Notes under the pieces: model-generated | The model's input: only the letters and a program-made list of their open reading frames with translations | Told to the model about the DNA's origin: nothing | Databases searched by the model: none | Shown here: piece after piece, positions 1 through 4,887 of the stretch | Numbering within the stretch: position 1 is the first letter of the stretch | Layout of the letters: every line of letters starts with the position of its first letter | From: JBAXGE01 sp044344145 | GTDB taxonomy: Bacteria > Planctomycetota > Phycisphaerae > WQYP01 | Direction of reading: 5' to 3' | Length of the DNA stretch: 5,710 nucleotides | Assembly: GCA_044344145.1 (NCBI GenBank) | Contig: JBIJDM010000193.1 | Location: forward strand, 1 to 5,710 | Made by a program: the position numbers and the translations under genes

Positions 1-967
1 CCTTCACGGCGTAAATGTAATCAAGGAACTCGGCGCCCCAATCGCTATCCACAGCAGGGGTAGCAGTAGGCAGATATTTCAGCGCCCGGGCATCGCAGCG
101 TAATTCAACGTTGCGGGCCGCCAACAGCGCCGCCACACGCGGCAGGAAAGTCGCCGCCACCGATTCATGCACCAACAGGCATTCCGCCGTATTACACAAA
201 CTCACGCCATCGGCCTTCGCCGAGACCGCAATACGTTCGGCCATCGCCAGATCGGCGCCAGCGTCCACATAAACGTGGCAAACCCCGCGATAATGTTTGA
301 TAACGGGCACCGTGGCGCTGGCGGTAACGGCCCGGATCAGGCCTTCGCCGCCGCGCGGAATCAGTAAATCAATATACCCCGTGGCCGTGGCCATGGCGGT
401 CACCGCCGCCCGGTCGGTGGTAGTAATCACCTGCACCGCCGCCGCGGGCACACCGGCCTGAGGCAGCGCCTGGGCAATAATCTGCGCCAACGCGGCATTC
501 GTGCGGATGGACTCTTTGCCCCCCCGCAATAGACAGGCATTGCCGGACTTCAGACACAAAGCCGCGGCATCTATGGTCACATTGGGCCGGGATTCAAAGA
601 TAATGCCCACCACGCCCAGCGGCACCCGGCGTTTTTCGATGCGCAGGCCGTTGGGCCGGTTATAACCCGCCAGCGTCTCGCCGACCGGGTCCGTCTGGGC
701 GGCGACCGCGCGCACACCCTCGGTCATCTGGGCATATTTTTTCTCAGTCAAGGTCAGTCGGGCCAGCATCGGACCGGCCAGCCCGTCACGCTGGGCCTGG
801 GCCAGATCTTCGGCATTGGCCTGCATCACCACGGCCCGTTGGGCATCGAGTGCATCGGCCAATGCGTACAAAGCCGCATTGCGCGCCGCTCCGGTCATGG
901 TCACCAGATGCCGCGCCGCCTGACGGGCCGCCACCGCAAGGGCAATAATTTCATCCTGCAGACTCAT
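1..967 (-). CDS. proA: Gamma-glutamyl phosphate reductase, C-terminus missing at window edge
   Basis: ProA is the cytoplasmic NADPH-dependent enzyme that reduces gamma-glutamyl 5-phosphate to glutamate 5-semialdehyde, the second step of proline synthesis from glutamate. The minus-strand frame gives 322 codons from ATG (965-967) to the left edge, with no stop. The family is usually about 415 residues, so roughly the last 95 lie outside. Visible signatures are LRIEKRRVPLGVVGIIFESR (about 108-127), the SGNACLLRGGKE segment (about 141-152), the LLIPRGGEGLI segment (about 201-211) and SLCNTAECLLVH (256-267), whose Cys258 matches the catalytic cysteine of this aldehyde dehydrogenase superfamily member. 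The start is supported by GGAG on the minus strand (974-977), six bases before the ATG. The gene is divergent from ribH. Its usual partner proB (glutamate 5-kinase) is not in the window. Identification is firm. Confidence 0.96.
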   Translation of the reverse strand, partial: MSLQDEIIALAVAARQAARHLVTMTGAARNAALYALADALDAQRAVVMQANAEDLAQAQRDGLAGPMLARLTLTEKKYAQMTEGVRAVAAQTDPVGETLAGYNRPNGLRIEKRRVPLGVVGIIFESRPNVTIDAAALCLKSGNACLLRGGKESIRTNAALAQIIAQALPQAGVPAAAVQVITTTDRAAVTAMATATGYIDLLIPRGGEGLIRAVTASATVPVIKHYRGVCHVYVDAGADLAMAERIAVSAKADGVSLCNTAECLLVHESVAATFLPRVAALLAARNVELRCDARALKYLPTATPAVDSDWGAEFLDYIYAVK

Positions 968-999
968 AGCACACTCCAACAAGGACCCTAGTGCCTTGG

Positions 1000-1005
1000 A
1001 TTATA
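1000..1005 (-). promoter_or_regulatory. Candidate -10 box for proA
   Basis: A perfect TATAAT lies on the minus strand 32 bases upstream of the proA ATG, at a sensible distance for a short leader. The -35 position, 17 bases further upstream (1023-1028), reads CTGTAG and matches the consensus poorly, so the promoter may be activator-dependent or the box may be chance. Support is sequence resemblance only. Confidence 0.4.
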
Positions 1006-1110
1006 GCGATTTCCACTCTGGGCTACAGCCTCCGGGCCGAAGAAATGAGCACGGCCGCCTTTTCGCGGCTAAAAACCCCCGCTTGGGCCGCTGGGGATGC
1101 AGAACCGGGG

Positions 1111-1128
1111 TATTATCGGTTATATTAT
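1111..1128 (+). promoter_or_regulatory. A+T-rich -10-like cluster upstream of ribH
   Basis: TATTAT (1111-1116) and overlapping TATATT/TATTAT (1121-1128) form the only A+T-rich patch in an otherwise GC-rich 186-base divergent interval (968-1153). No convincing -35 box sits 16-18 bases upstream of any of them; the best is TGCAGA at 1098-1103, with three of six matches. A promoter for the ribH-nusB-ftsY cluster must lie in or before this interval if the genes are an operon, and this is the likeliest place. The interval also holds a short GCCGC/GCGGC hairpin (1054-1069) with no T-run on either side; nothing else stands out. Confidence 0.25.
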
Positions 1129-1140
1129 GAGCAACTTTAT

Positions 1141-1145
1141 GGGAG
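1141..1145 (+). promoter_or_regulatory. Ribosome binding site deciding the ribH start
   Basis: GGGAG lies eight bases before ATG 1154. Upstream in-frame ATGs (1097, 1127, 1139) lack a comparable site, and starting there would add N-terminal residues not typical of the family. The site therefore fixes the ribH start at 1154. Confidence 0.7.
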
Positions 1146-1153
1146 CTATTGCC

Positions 1154-1630
1154 ATGAGTACGAAATTGGTTGGCGAATTGGTCGTTAAGGCAGAACAACG
1201 CTTTGCTATTGTGGCGGCGGAGTTCAATGAATTCATCACCCAGCGCCTGCTGGCCAGTGCGACCGAAGCCGTGGTCCGCCACGGCGGCAAGGCCGAACAG
1301 ATTACCACCATCTGGGTGCCCGGCTGTTTCGAGATTCCCACGATTGCGATGCAATTGGCCCAAAGCAAGAAATTCACCGCCGTAATCTGTCTGGGTTGCG
1401 TGGTCCGTGGCCAGACCGACCATTACGACTATGTCGCCCAACAGGTGGCCCGCGGCGTCGGTGAGATCGGTCCCAAGACCGGCGTACCTACGATTTTTGG
1501 TGTCATCACCGCCGATACCGTCGAACAGGCCATTGATCGCGCCGGGCTCAAGAGCGGCAACACGGGCTGGAATGCCATGTGTGCCGCGGTAGCCATGGCC
1601 AACCTCACCACCCAAATCAGCAAACTTTAA
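1154..1630 (+). CDS. ribH: 6,7-dimethyl-8-ribityllumazine synthase
   Basis: RibH condenses 5-amino-6-ribitylamino-uracil with 3,4-dihydroxy-2-butanone 4-phosphate to give lumazine, the penultimate step of riboflavin synthesis. Family members assemble into pentamers or 60-subunit capsids in the cytoplasm. The 158-residue product is of normal length. Family motifs appear in order: AAEFNEFI (21-28, substrate loop), WVPGCFEIP (54-62), CLGCVVRGQTDHYDYV (79-94) with His90 at the catalytic histidine position, and FGVITADTVEQAIDRAG (115-131) with the phosphate-contacting Arg129 region. The start at 1154 is chosen for its GGGAG site and family length; a longer form from 1127 or 1097 is possible but less likely. 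It heads a same-strand run with nusB 19 bases downstream. No other riboflavin gene is visible, so the rest of the pathway must be encoded elsewhere. Confidence 0.96.
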   Translation: MSTKLVGELVVKAEQRFAIVAAEFNEFITQRLLASATEAVVRHGGKAEQITTIWVPGCFEIPTIAMQLAQSKKFTAVICLGCVVRGQTDHYDYVAQQVARGVGEIGPKTGVPTIFGVITADTVEQAIDRAGLKSGNTGWNAMCAAVAMANLTTQISKL

Positions 1631-1649
1631 TTCGTAGCAGGACCTTGTA

Positions 1650-2084
1650 GTGCCTATGATCCCCCCGCGCAGCCAAGCCCGCCGCATCGCGTTGCAAGCT
1701 CTGTATCAACTGGATGTGCAGGGTGACGATTTTATGGACCTGCATCTGGTCGCCTTTCTGGCCGAAAGCCACGAAGAGACCGCCATGCGCGAACTCGCCC
1801 TGACCATGATTCGCGGGGCGTGGTACTTCCACAGCCATGCAGACGTATGGGTCGGCCGGCTGAGCGCCGAGTGGACCGTGGCCCGCATGCCCGTGGTGGA
1901 CCGCAGCATTCTGCGGCTGGCCGTGTGGGAACTGGTCCATGGCAAGGACGTGCCGCCCAAGGTGGTGCTGGACGAAGCCATTGATATGGCCCGCGAATTT
2001 TCGACCGCCGAAAGCCCGGCCTTCATCAACGGCATCCTCGACGCGGTATACAAAGAACATCTGGCCCTCACGCAAGCAAACTAA
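1650..2084 (+). CDS. nusB: Transcription antitermination factor NusB
   Basis: NusB binds boxA RNA together with NusE (ribosomal protein S10) and helps RNA polymerase read through rRNA operons. The product is 144 residues, close to the family norm of about 140, and all-helical in known structures. The N-terminal helix ARRIALQALYQLDVQ (10-24) and the C-terminal stretch RMPVVDRSILRLAVWELVH (79-97), PPKVVLDEAIDMAREFS (102-118) and SPAFINGILDAV (122-133) are the classical NusB signatures. The start is a GTG at 1650: AGGA (1639-1642) sits seven bases before it, but 13 bases before the alternative ATG at 1656, which would remove only two residues. The ribH gap is 19 bases and the ftsY gap three, so co-transcription is likely. 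ribH-nusB pairing is common in bacteria. Confidence 0.95.
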   Translation: MPMIPPRSQARRIALQALYQLDVQGDDFMDLHLVAFLAESHEETAMRELALTMIRGAWYFHSHADVWVGRLSAEWTVARMPVVDRSILRLAVWELVHGKDVPPKVVLDEAIDMAREFSTAESPAFINGILDAVYKEHLALTQAN

Positions 2085-2087
2085 GCC

Positions 2088-3074
2088 ATGGCGTTTGAAT
2101 TCCTGAAAAAAGCTCTGGGTGTGGCCGGTTCGGTGGTGGGGAAATCCGTCGAAAAGTTGGCCGAGGGGTTGACCAAAACCCGGCAGGTTTTTGTCGGTTC
2201 CCTGCGTTCACTGTTGCGCGGCCGGCAGTTGGATGAACAACTGCTCAAAGAATTGGAACAGCGGCTGATCACTTCGGATCTGGGCGTACAGGCCGCCAAG
2301 ACCATCATGCACGATGTGAACGAGGCGTACAAAAAACGCGAAATCACCTCCGGCGATCAGGTGCTGGACTTCCTTAAGCTCCGCATGAAAACTTACTGGC
2401 CACCCGAAAGCCGGACGCTGAACATGGCCCCCACCGGCCCGACCGTGATTCTGGTCACCGGCATCAACGGCGCGGGCAAGACCACCAGCATCGCCAAACT
2501 GGCCCAGCGTCTCAAGGAAGACGGCAAGTCGGTCATGGTCGCCGCCTGCGATACTTTCCGTGCCGCGGCTGTGGAACAGCTTACCATCTGGGCCCAGCGT
2601 GTGGACGTGCCGATTATCAAACATCAAATGGGCTCCGACCCCGCTGCCGTGGCATTTGACGCCTGTTCGGCGGCGCTGGCGCGGAATATCGATATCCTGA
2701 TTGTAGACACCGCCGGGCGGCTGCATACGCAGGACCACCTGATGCGGGAACTGGGCAAGATTCGCAAGGTCATCGAAAAGAAAATCCCCGGCGCACCCCA
2801 CGAAGTGTTGCTGGTCCTCGACGCCACCACCGGCCAAAACGCCATCCGCCAGGCGCAGGAATTCCAAAAGACCGTCGCGGTCACCGGTATTTTCCTGGCC
2901 AAACTCGACGGCACCGCCAAGGGTGGCATCGTGGTGGCCATCCGCAACCAACTGGGCCTGCCGGTCAAGTTTGTCGGTCTGGGTGAAAAGCCCACGGACA
3001 TCGAGCCCTTCGATCCCGAAGCCTTTGTGGAAGCCCTGTTCGCAGAAGACGACCCAGCGCCAGCGGCGAAGTAA
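2088..3074 (+). CDS. ftsY: Signal recognition particle receptor FtsY
   Basis: FtsY is the SRP-type GTPase that docks ribosome-nascent chain-SRP complexes, through Ffh, at the inner membrane for delivery to SecYEG. The 328-residue product is a compact FtsY: an amphipathic N-terminal helix and N domain (about 1-110), then the G domain. G motifs are GINGAGKTT (125-133, P-loop), DTFRAAAVEQL (155-165), DTAGR (207-211), AKLD (271-274) followed by GTAKGG, and GLGEKPTDIEPFDPEAFVEAL (297-317, typical of FtsY rather than Ffh). There is no methionine-rich M domain, which argues against Ffh, and no long acidic A domain as in E. coli FtsY; membrane binding probably relies on the N-terminal helix. No Shine-Dalgarno motif precedes the ATG. 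With the nusB stop only three bases upstream, translation probably depends on coupling to nusB. AKLD in place of the common TKLD is a conservative variant. Confidence 0.97.
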   Translation: MAFEFLKKALGVAGSVVGKSVEKLAEGLTKTRQVFVGSLRSLLRGRQLDEQLLKELEQRLITSDLGVQAAKTIMHDVNEAYKKREITSGDQVLDFLKLRMKTYWPPESRTLNMAPTGPTVILVTGINGAGKTTSIAKLAQRLKEDGKSVMVAACDTFRAAAVEQLTIWAQRVDVPIIKHQMGSDPAAVAFDACSAALARNIDILIVDTAGRLHTQDHLMRELGKIRKVIEKKIPGAPHEVLLVLDATTGQNAIRQAQEFQKTVAVTGIFLAKLDGTAKGGIVVAIRNQLGLPVKFVGLGEKPTDIEPFDPEAFVEALFAEDDPAPAAK

Positions 3075-3161
3075 TCCCCCCCCGAAACCGCGACGACGTA
3101 CATACAGCGCAACTCTGCGCAAGCGGGAGCACAGCATCCACATCAGACCCAGCGATCTAAT

Positions 3162-3458
3162 TTACAGCCCGGCGCGTAATTGACGTTCGGCTTCCACCCA
3201 GTCATCATGGGGGTTGCCGGGCGCGCGATTGCGGGCGATGTAAATTTCATGGGCCCGCTGGGCGATCTGGTCATGGGCAATTTCCCGGGGCGCGGGTGCG
3301 GCCGGGCTGGTGAGGATCACCGCCGGGGCAACTTTGGCCTTGGACTTGGCGACGCCCGCACCTTTGGCGGTGGTGGCCGTCACTTTGCTCAAACTGCGGG
3401 GTTTACGCACGGCAGCCTTGGGGGTCACTACTTCAACGGTCGTTTTCTTTTTAGCCAT
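3162..3458 (-). CDS. DUF2934 protein with basic histone H1-like tail
   Basis: This small protein has 98 residues. The first 45 or so are low complexity, rich in Lys, Ala, Thr and Val, with 12 Lys/Arg against a single Glu, resembling histone H1-type nucleic acid-binding tails. Residues about 60-98 match my memory of the DUF2934 family: IAQRAHEIYIARNRAPG (65-81) followed by the acidic DDWVEAERQL (85-94). The family's function is unknown; basic tails joined to this domain make nucleic acid binding a reasonable guess, nothing more. No signal peptide or membrane segment is visible. Translation should be strong: AAGGAG on the minus strand, eight bases before the ATG. It converges on ftsY with an 87-base gap holding a C8 run and a weak hairpin. 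Its leader is long, with its own promoter candidate, so it is probably a single-gene unit. Confidence 0.85.
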   Translation of the reverse strand: MAKKKTTVEVVTPKAAVRKPRSLSKVTATTAKGAGVAKSKAKVAPAVILTSPAAPAPREIAHDQIAQRAHEIYIARNRAPGNPHDDWVEAERQLRAGL

Positions 3459-3466
3459 AATTTTGA

Positions 3467-3472
3467 CTCCTT
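3467..3472 (-). promoter_or_regulatory. Strong ribosome binding site of the DUF2934 gene
   Basis: AAGGAG on the minus strand, eight bases before ATG 3458, is the best Shine-Dalgarno match in the window. It settles the start and suggests an efficiently translated product. Confidence 0.8.
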
Positions 3473-3486
3473 AAACAACCCAATAG

Positions 3487-3539
3487 CTTCACGTACGAGC
3501 GTTAATACCCGGCCAAGCCGGGGTTGGTATCACATGAAG
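3487..3539 (-). promoter_or_regulatory. Foldable leader RNA upstream of the DUF2934 gene
   Basis: In minus-strand RNA, CUUCAUGU (3539-3532) can pair with ACGUGAAG (3494-3487) through eight pairs including one G-U. Inside it, AUACC (3530-3526) pairs with GGUAU (3509-3505), and CGGC (3520-3517) pairs with GCCG (3513-3510) around a three-base loop. An alternative central hairpin is CCCGGC/GCCGGG (3508-3522). On the plus strand the outer arm has a C-A mismatch where the minus strand has a wobble pair, which fits an RNA made from the minus strand. The structure ends 14 bases before the AAGGAG. No T-run follows, so it is not a plain terminator. Function is unknown. Confidence 0.45.
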
Positions 3540-3550
3540 TTGTTGGGGCT

Positions 3551-3556
3551 ATTTTA
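3551..3556 (-). promoter_or_regulatory. Alternative -10 box for the DUF2934 gene
   Basis: TAAAAT on the minus strand would place a transcript start near 3544, just before the foldable leader. The sequence 17 bases upstream (ATCGCT) is a poor -35. It competes with the better-spaced candidate at 3622-3650. Confidence 0.25.
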
Positions 3557-3621
3557 CCACGTTTGCCGAACCAAGCGATTCGTCCACAAAAGCGTAGCAT
3601 CGTTCCGCTCGCCATGTGCGT

Positions 3622-3650
3622 ATTGTCCGAGTGCAGACCGGGAATGTCAA
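3622..3650 (-). promoter_or_regulatory. Sigma70-like promoter candidate for the DUF2934 gene
   Basis: On the minus strand, a perfect -35 TTGACA (3650-3645) is followed after exactly 17 bases by GACAAT (3627-3622), four of six matches to TATAAT with the key A2 and T6 kept. Transcription would start near 3615 and give a leader of about 155 bases that includes the fold at 3487-3539. It lies in the 213-base gap between the lipoprotein stop and the DUF2934 start. The rest of that gap shows no gene. Confidence 0.5.
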
Positions 3651-3651
3651 G

Positions 3652-3675
3652 ATAATTCCGTCGGCTGGGAATTAT
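3652..3675 (-). terminator. Hairpin overlapping the lipoprotein stop codon
   Basis: ATAATTCC (3652-3659) and GGAATTAT (3668-3675) form a perfect eight-pair stem with an eight-base loop, and the outer arm contains the TAA stop of the lipoprotein gene. In minus-strand RNA the next bases are CUUGACAUU, not a U-run, and these carry the -35 of the promoter candidate for the DUF2934 gene. It may be a weak terminator, an mRNA end stabiliser or a protein site; its position favours one of the first two. Confidence 0.3.
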
Positions 3676-4493
3676 GGCTTATCGAGTGTGCTCAAGGCGG
3701 TATACATATCACCACCATCGCGAACCTGAACCACGACCATGCGCACAAACGGAGCGGCCTTGCACGCCCGCATGAGACCATTGATCCGGGCCGAGGCTTT
3801 GGGATTGGACGGTTCAATAATCACTACGGGCAATTGATAACGCTGGGAAATAGTCTCAGCGGTAGCCAAAGGCCCCTGCCAGGCTTGCGCCCCACGGTCG
3901 TTATCTTTCTGTACGCCTGGCAGTAGTGGCACCGGGCCCAGCAGACCGACCGCACCCCCAATTCCCCACTGGTCCATACGATGAAAATCGTTACCCTCGG
4001 CGGCGATAATCAAGCCCCCGCCCGCCATACCGGAGAGATTGGACAGATAGCGTTCTTCCACCGGACCACTCCACGCCGAAGCGGCGGGACAAATCACGGA
4101 GTTGATCACACTATTATCCAAGGCCGGACGCAACTCCTGCCAGCGTTTGGCGATTGGTTCGAGTTGTAATTGGGCCGGTGGCCAGATCATCACCCCAATG
4201 CGAGCGCCCACCACGGCGGCGTCCTGCGAATAAGTTTGCAGTCGTTCCGCCAACATCAGGGAATCAACCCGTAAATCCAGGCACAGATAGACGGTATCAA
4301 CCTTGTAATCTTTGATCGCGACCCAGTCAATTTTGCGCCCGATCGGCGGCATCGGAATCGCAAGGCCCAGCAGCGGACGGTGTGTTCCGGTGATGGTCGG
4401 CGCGGTGCTGGGTTGGGTCGGGGGACTGTCGGGCTCACAGCCCATCAGGCCAATGGCGATCAGAAGCAATGCTAACGCCCAAACACTACGCAT
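3672..4493 (-). CDS. Putative lipoprotein of unknown function, possible TIM-barrel fold
   Basis: I do not recognise this family. The 273-residue product begins with a lipoprotein signal peptide: MRSVWALALLLIAIGLMGC, with lipobox LMGC and lipidated Cys19. A Pro/Thr/Ser-rich linker follows (20-40). The mature part should be anchored in a membrane facing the periplasm. From residue 41 it alternates hydrophobic strand-like stretches with helix-like ones: about 41-47, 66-73, 98-104, 128-136, 158-166, 180-186, 222-228 and 250-257. Eight such units suggest a (beta/alpha)8 barrel, as in glycosidases; Glu227 (VVIIEP) ends the seventh strand and Glu166 (AAEGNDF) the fifth. This is inference from pattern alone. 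The ATG at 4493 is preferred to an in-frame start at 4598 because the signal peptide begins there and AGGGG lies eight bases upstream. It is divergent from pdhA, with no obvious functional partner. Confidence 0.8.
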   Translation of the reverse strand: MRSVWALALLLIAIGLMGCEPDSPPTQPSTAPTITGTHRPLLGLAIPMPPIGRKIDWVAIKDYKVDTVYLCLDLRVDSLMLAERLQTYSQDAAVVGARIGVMIWPPAQLQLEPIAKRWQELRPALDNSVINSVICPAASAWSGPVEERYLSNLSGMAGGGLIIAAEGNDFHRMDQWGIGGAVGLLGPVPLLPGVQKDNDRGAQAWQGPLATAETISQRYQLPVVIIEPSNPKASARINGLMRACKAAPFVRMVVVQVRDGGDMYTALSTLDKP

Positions 4494-4501
4494 GACCAAA
4501 A

Positions 4502-4506
4502 CCCCT
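4502..4506 (-). promoter_or_regulatory. Ribosome binding site deciding the lipoprotein start
   Basis: AGGGG on the minus strand lies eight bases before ATG 4493. It supports the shorter start, which places the signal peptide at the N-terminus, over the in-frame start at 4598 that would bury it behind 35 residues. Confidence 0.6.
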
Positions 4507-4638
4507 ATTAACGAATTCACCCGGCATTCTACCCGAATGTAGCCAAATCCAGTGCAAACGAAACACAGACCCGACCACGAAAATTTCCGGACCCGCATAG
4601 CCTAACACAGGTTCGGGCTTTTGACGATAGCTCAAGCC

Positions 4639-4655
4639 ACAAAGACAGTCTTTGT
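4639..4655. repeat. 17-base perfect palindrome, operator-like
   Basis: ACAAAGACAGTCTTTGT is two perfect eight-base arms around one central A, in the lipoprotein-pdhA interval. It would lie about 40-55 bases downstream of the predicted minus-strand start. The geometry suits a dimeric repressor site, or a hairpin in RNA if the loop opens. It matches no operator I can name. Confidence 0.45.
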
Positions 4656-4659
4656 CCTC

Positions 4660-4671
4660 ATCATTAATGAT
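4660..4671. repeat. 12-base perfect palindrome
   Basis: ATCATTAATGAT is fully self-complementary and begins four bases after the 17-base palindrome. Short A+T-rich palindromes arise by chance in A+T-rich DNA, so alone it would be weak; the pairing with its neighbour is what makes it notable. Confidence 0.35.
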
Positions 4672-4698
4672 AACCAGATTTTTATGCCGTTTTATCAT

Positions 4699-4728
4699 TT
4701 TATATATTTTACCCCCGCCACTGGTCAA
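4699..4728 (-). promoter_or_regulatory. Promoter candidate for the lipoprotein gene
   Basis: On the minus strand, TTGACC (4728-4723, five of six) is followed after 16 bases by TATATA (4706-4701), or after 18 by TATAAA (4704-4699). Transcription would start near 4692, giving a leader of about 200 bases containing both palindromes. It sits in the most A+T-rich part of the window. Confidence 0.45.
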
Positions 4729-4749
4729 ACAGCACGTTAATACTACAAT
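4722..4749 (+). promoter_or_regulatory. Promoter candidate for pdhA
   Basis: TGGTCA (4722-4727, four of six) is followed after 16 bases by TACAAT (4744-4749, five of six). Transcription would start near 4756, about 130 bases before the pdhA GTG and just ahead of the hairpin at 4769-4790. The -35 overlaps the -35 of the opposite promoter candidate, so the two could compete or be controlled together. Confidence 0.4.
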
Positions 4750-4768
4750 TAGGCAATTATGCCCGTCC

Positions 4769-4790
4769 GACGGACTCGACCCGAGCCGTC
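4769..4790 (+). promoter_or_regulatory. GC-rich hairpin in the predicted pdhA leader
   Basis: GACGG (4769-4773) pairs with CCGTC (4786-4790), and CTCG (4775-4778) pairs with CGAG (4782-4785) around the triloop ACC; A4774 is a single bulge, for nine pairs in all. It overlaps a smaller palindrome, GTCCGACGGAC (4765-4775), which would be a competing pairing. No T-run follows on either strand, so it is not an ordinary terminator. A further small stem GGTG/CACC (4809-4819) follows. The rest of 4750-4874 shows no gene and no riboswitch that I recognise. Confidence 0.4.
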
Positions 4791-4874
4791 AATGCGTAGC
4801 GCCGGTTCGGTGGTTCACCCCTACCAATCGGCATGGGCGACATGATTTAGGGTACAACCAATATCCTTTTTGAC

Positions 4875-4878
4875 AGGA
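4875..4878 (+). promoter_or_regulatory. Ribosome binding site deciding the pdhA GTG start
   Basis: AGGA lies nine bases before GTG 4888. No in-frame ATG occurs near it; the first one, at residue 26, falls inside the conserved N-terminal helix, so the GTG is the likely start. Confidence 0.6.
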
Positions 4879-4887
4879 ATTGAAGCT

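Noticed and set aside
1001..1687. 228-codon minus-strand open frame across ribH
   Set aside because: It is the antisense shadow of ribH, whose motifs are unambiguous; the product is low-information, Gly/His-rich and like no known protein.
3076..3083. C8 run just after the ftsY stop, as a phase-variable tract
   Set aside because: It is outside coding sequence and away from any promoter spacing; probably chance in GC-rich DNA.
3107..3120. GCGCA/TGCGC hairpin between convergent ftsY and DUF2934 genes, as a terminator
   Set aside because: Only five pairs and no T-run on either strand; placement is right but the sequence support is too weak.
2208..3143. 311-codon minus-strand open frame across ftsY
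   Set aside because: Antisense shadow in GC-rich coding DNA; the plus strand encodes all FtsY G motifs in one uninterrupted frame.
3180..3926. 248-codon plus-strand open frame spanning the DUF2934 gene and the lipoprotein gene's 3' end
   Set aside because: It crosses two minus-strand genes and their intergenic region; the DUF2934 frame has a strong ribosome site and family match, and the plus-strand product looks random.
3672..4598. Longer lipoprotein start at 4598
   Set aside because: It would place 35 non-conserved residues before the signal peptide; the ATG at 4493 has its own AGGGG site.
4761..4845. Possible tRNA or tRNA-like element before pdhA
   Set aside because: Only a four-pair GCCC/GGGC closure is available and there is no proper T-arm or anticodon arm; the hairpin is better described on its own.
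4652..4873. 73-codon plus-strand open frame before pdhA
   Set aside because: It has no ribosome site and no recognisable motif, and it runs through the palindrome, promoter and hairpin signals.
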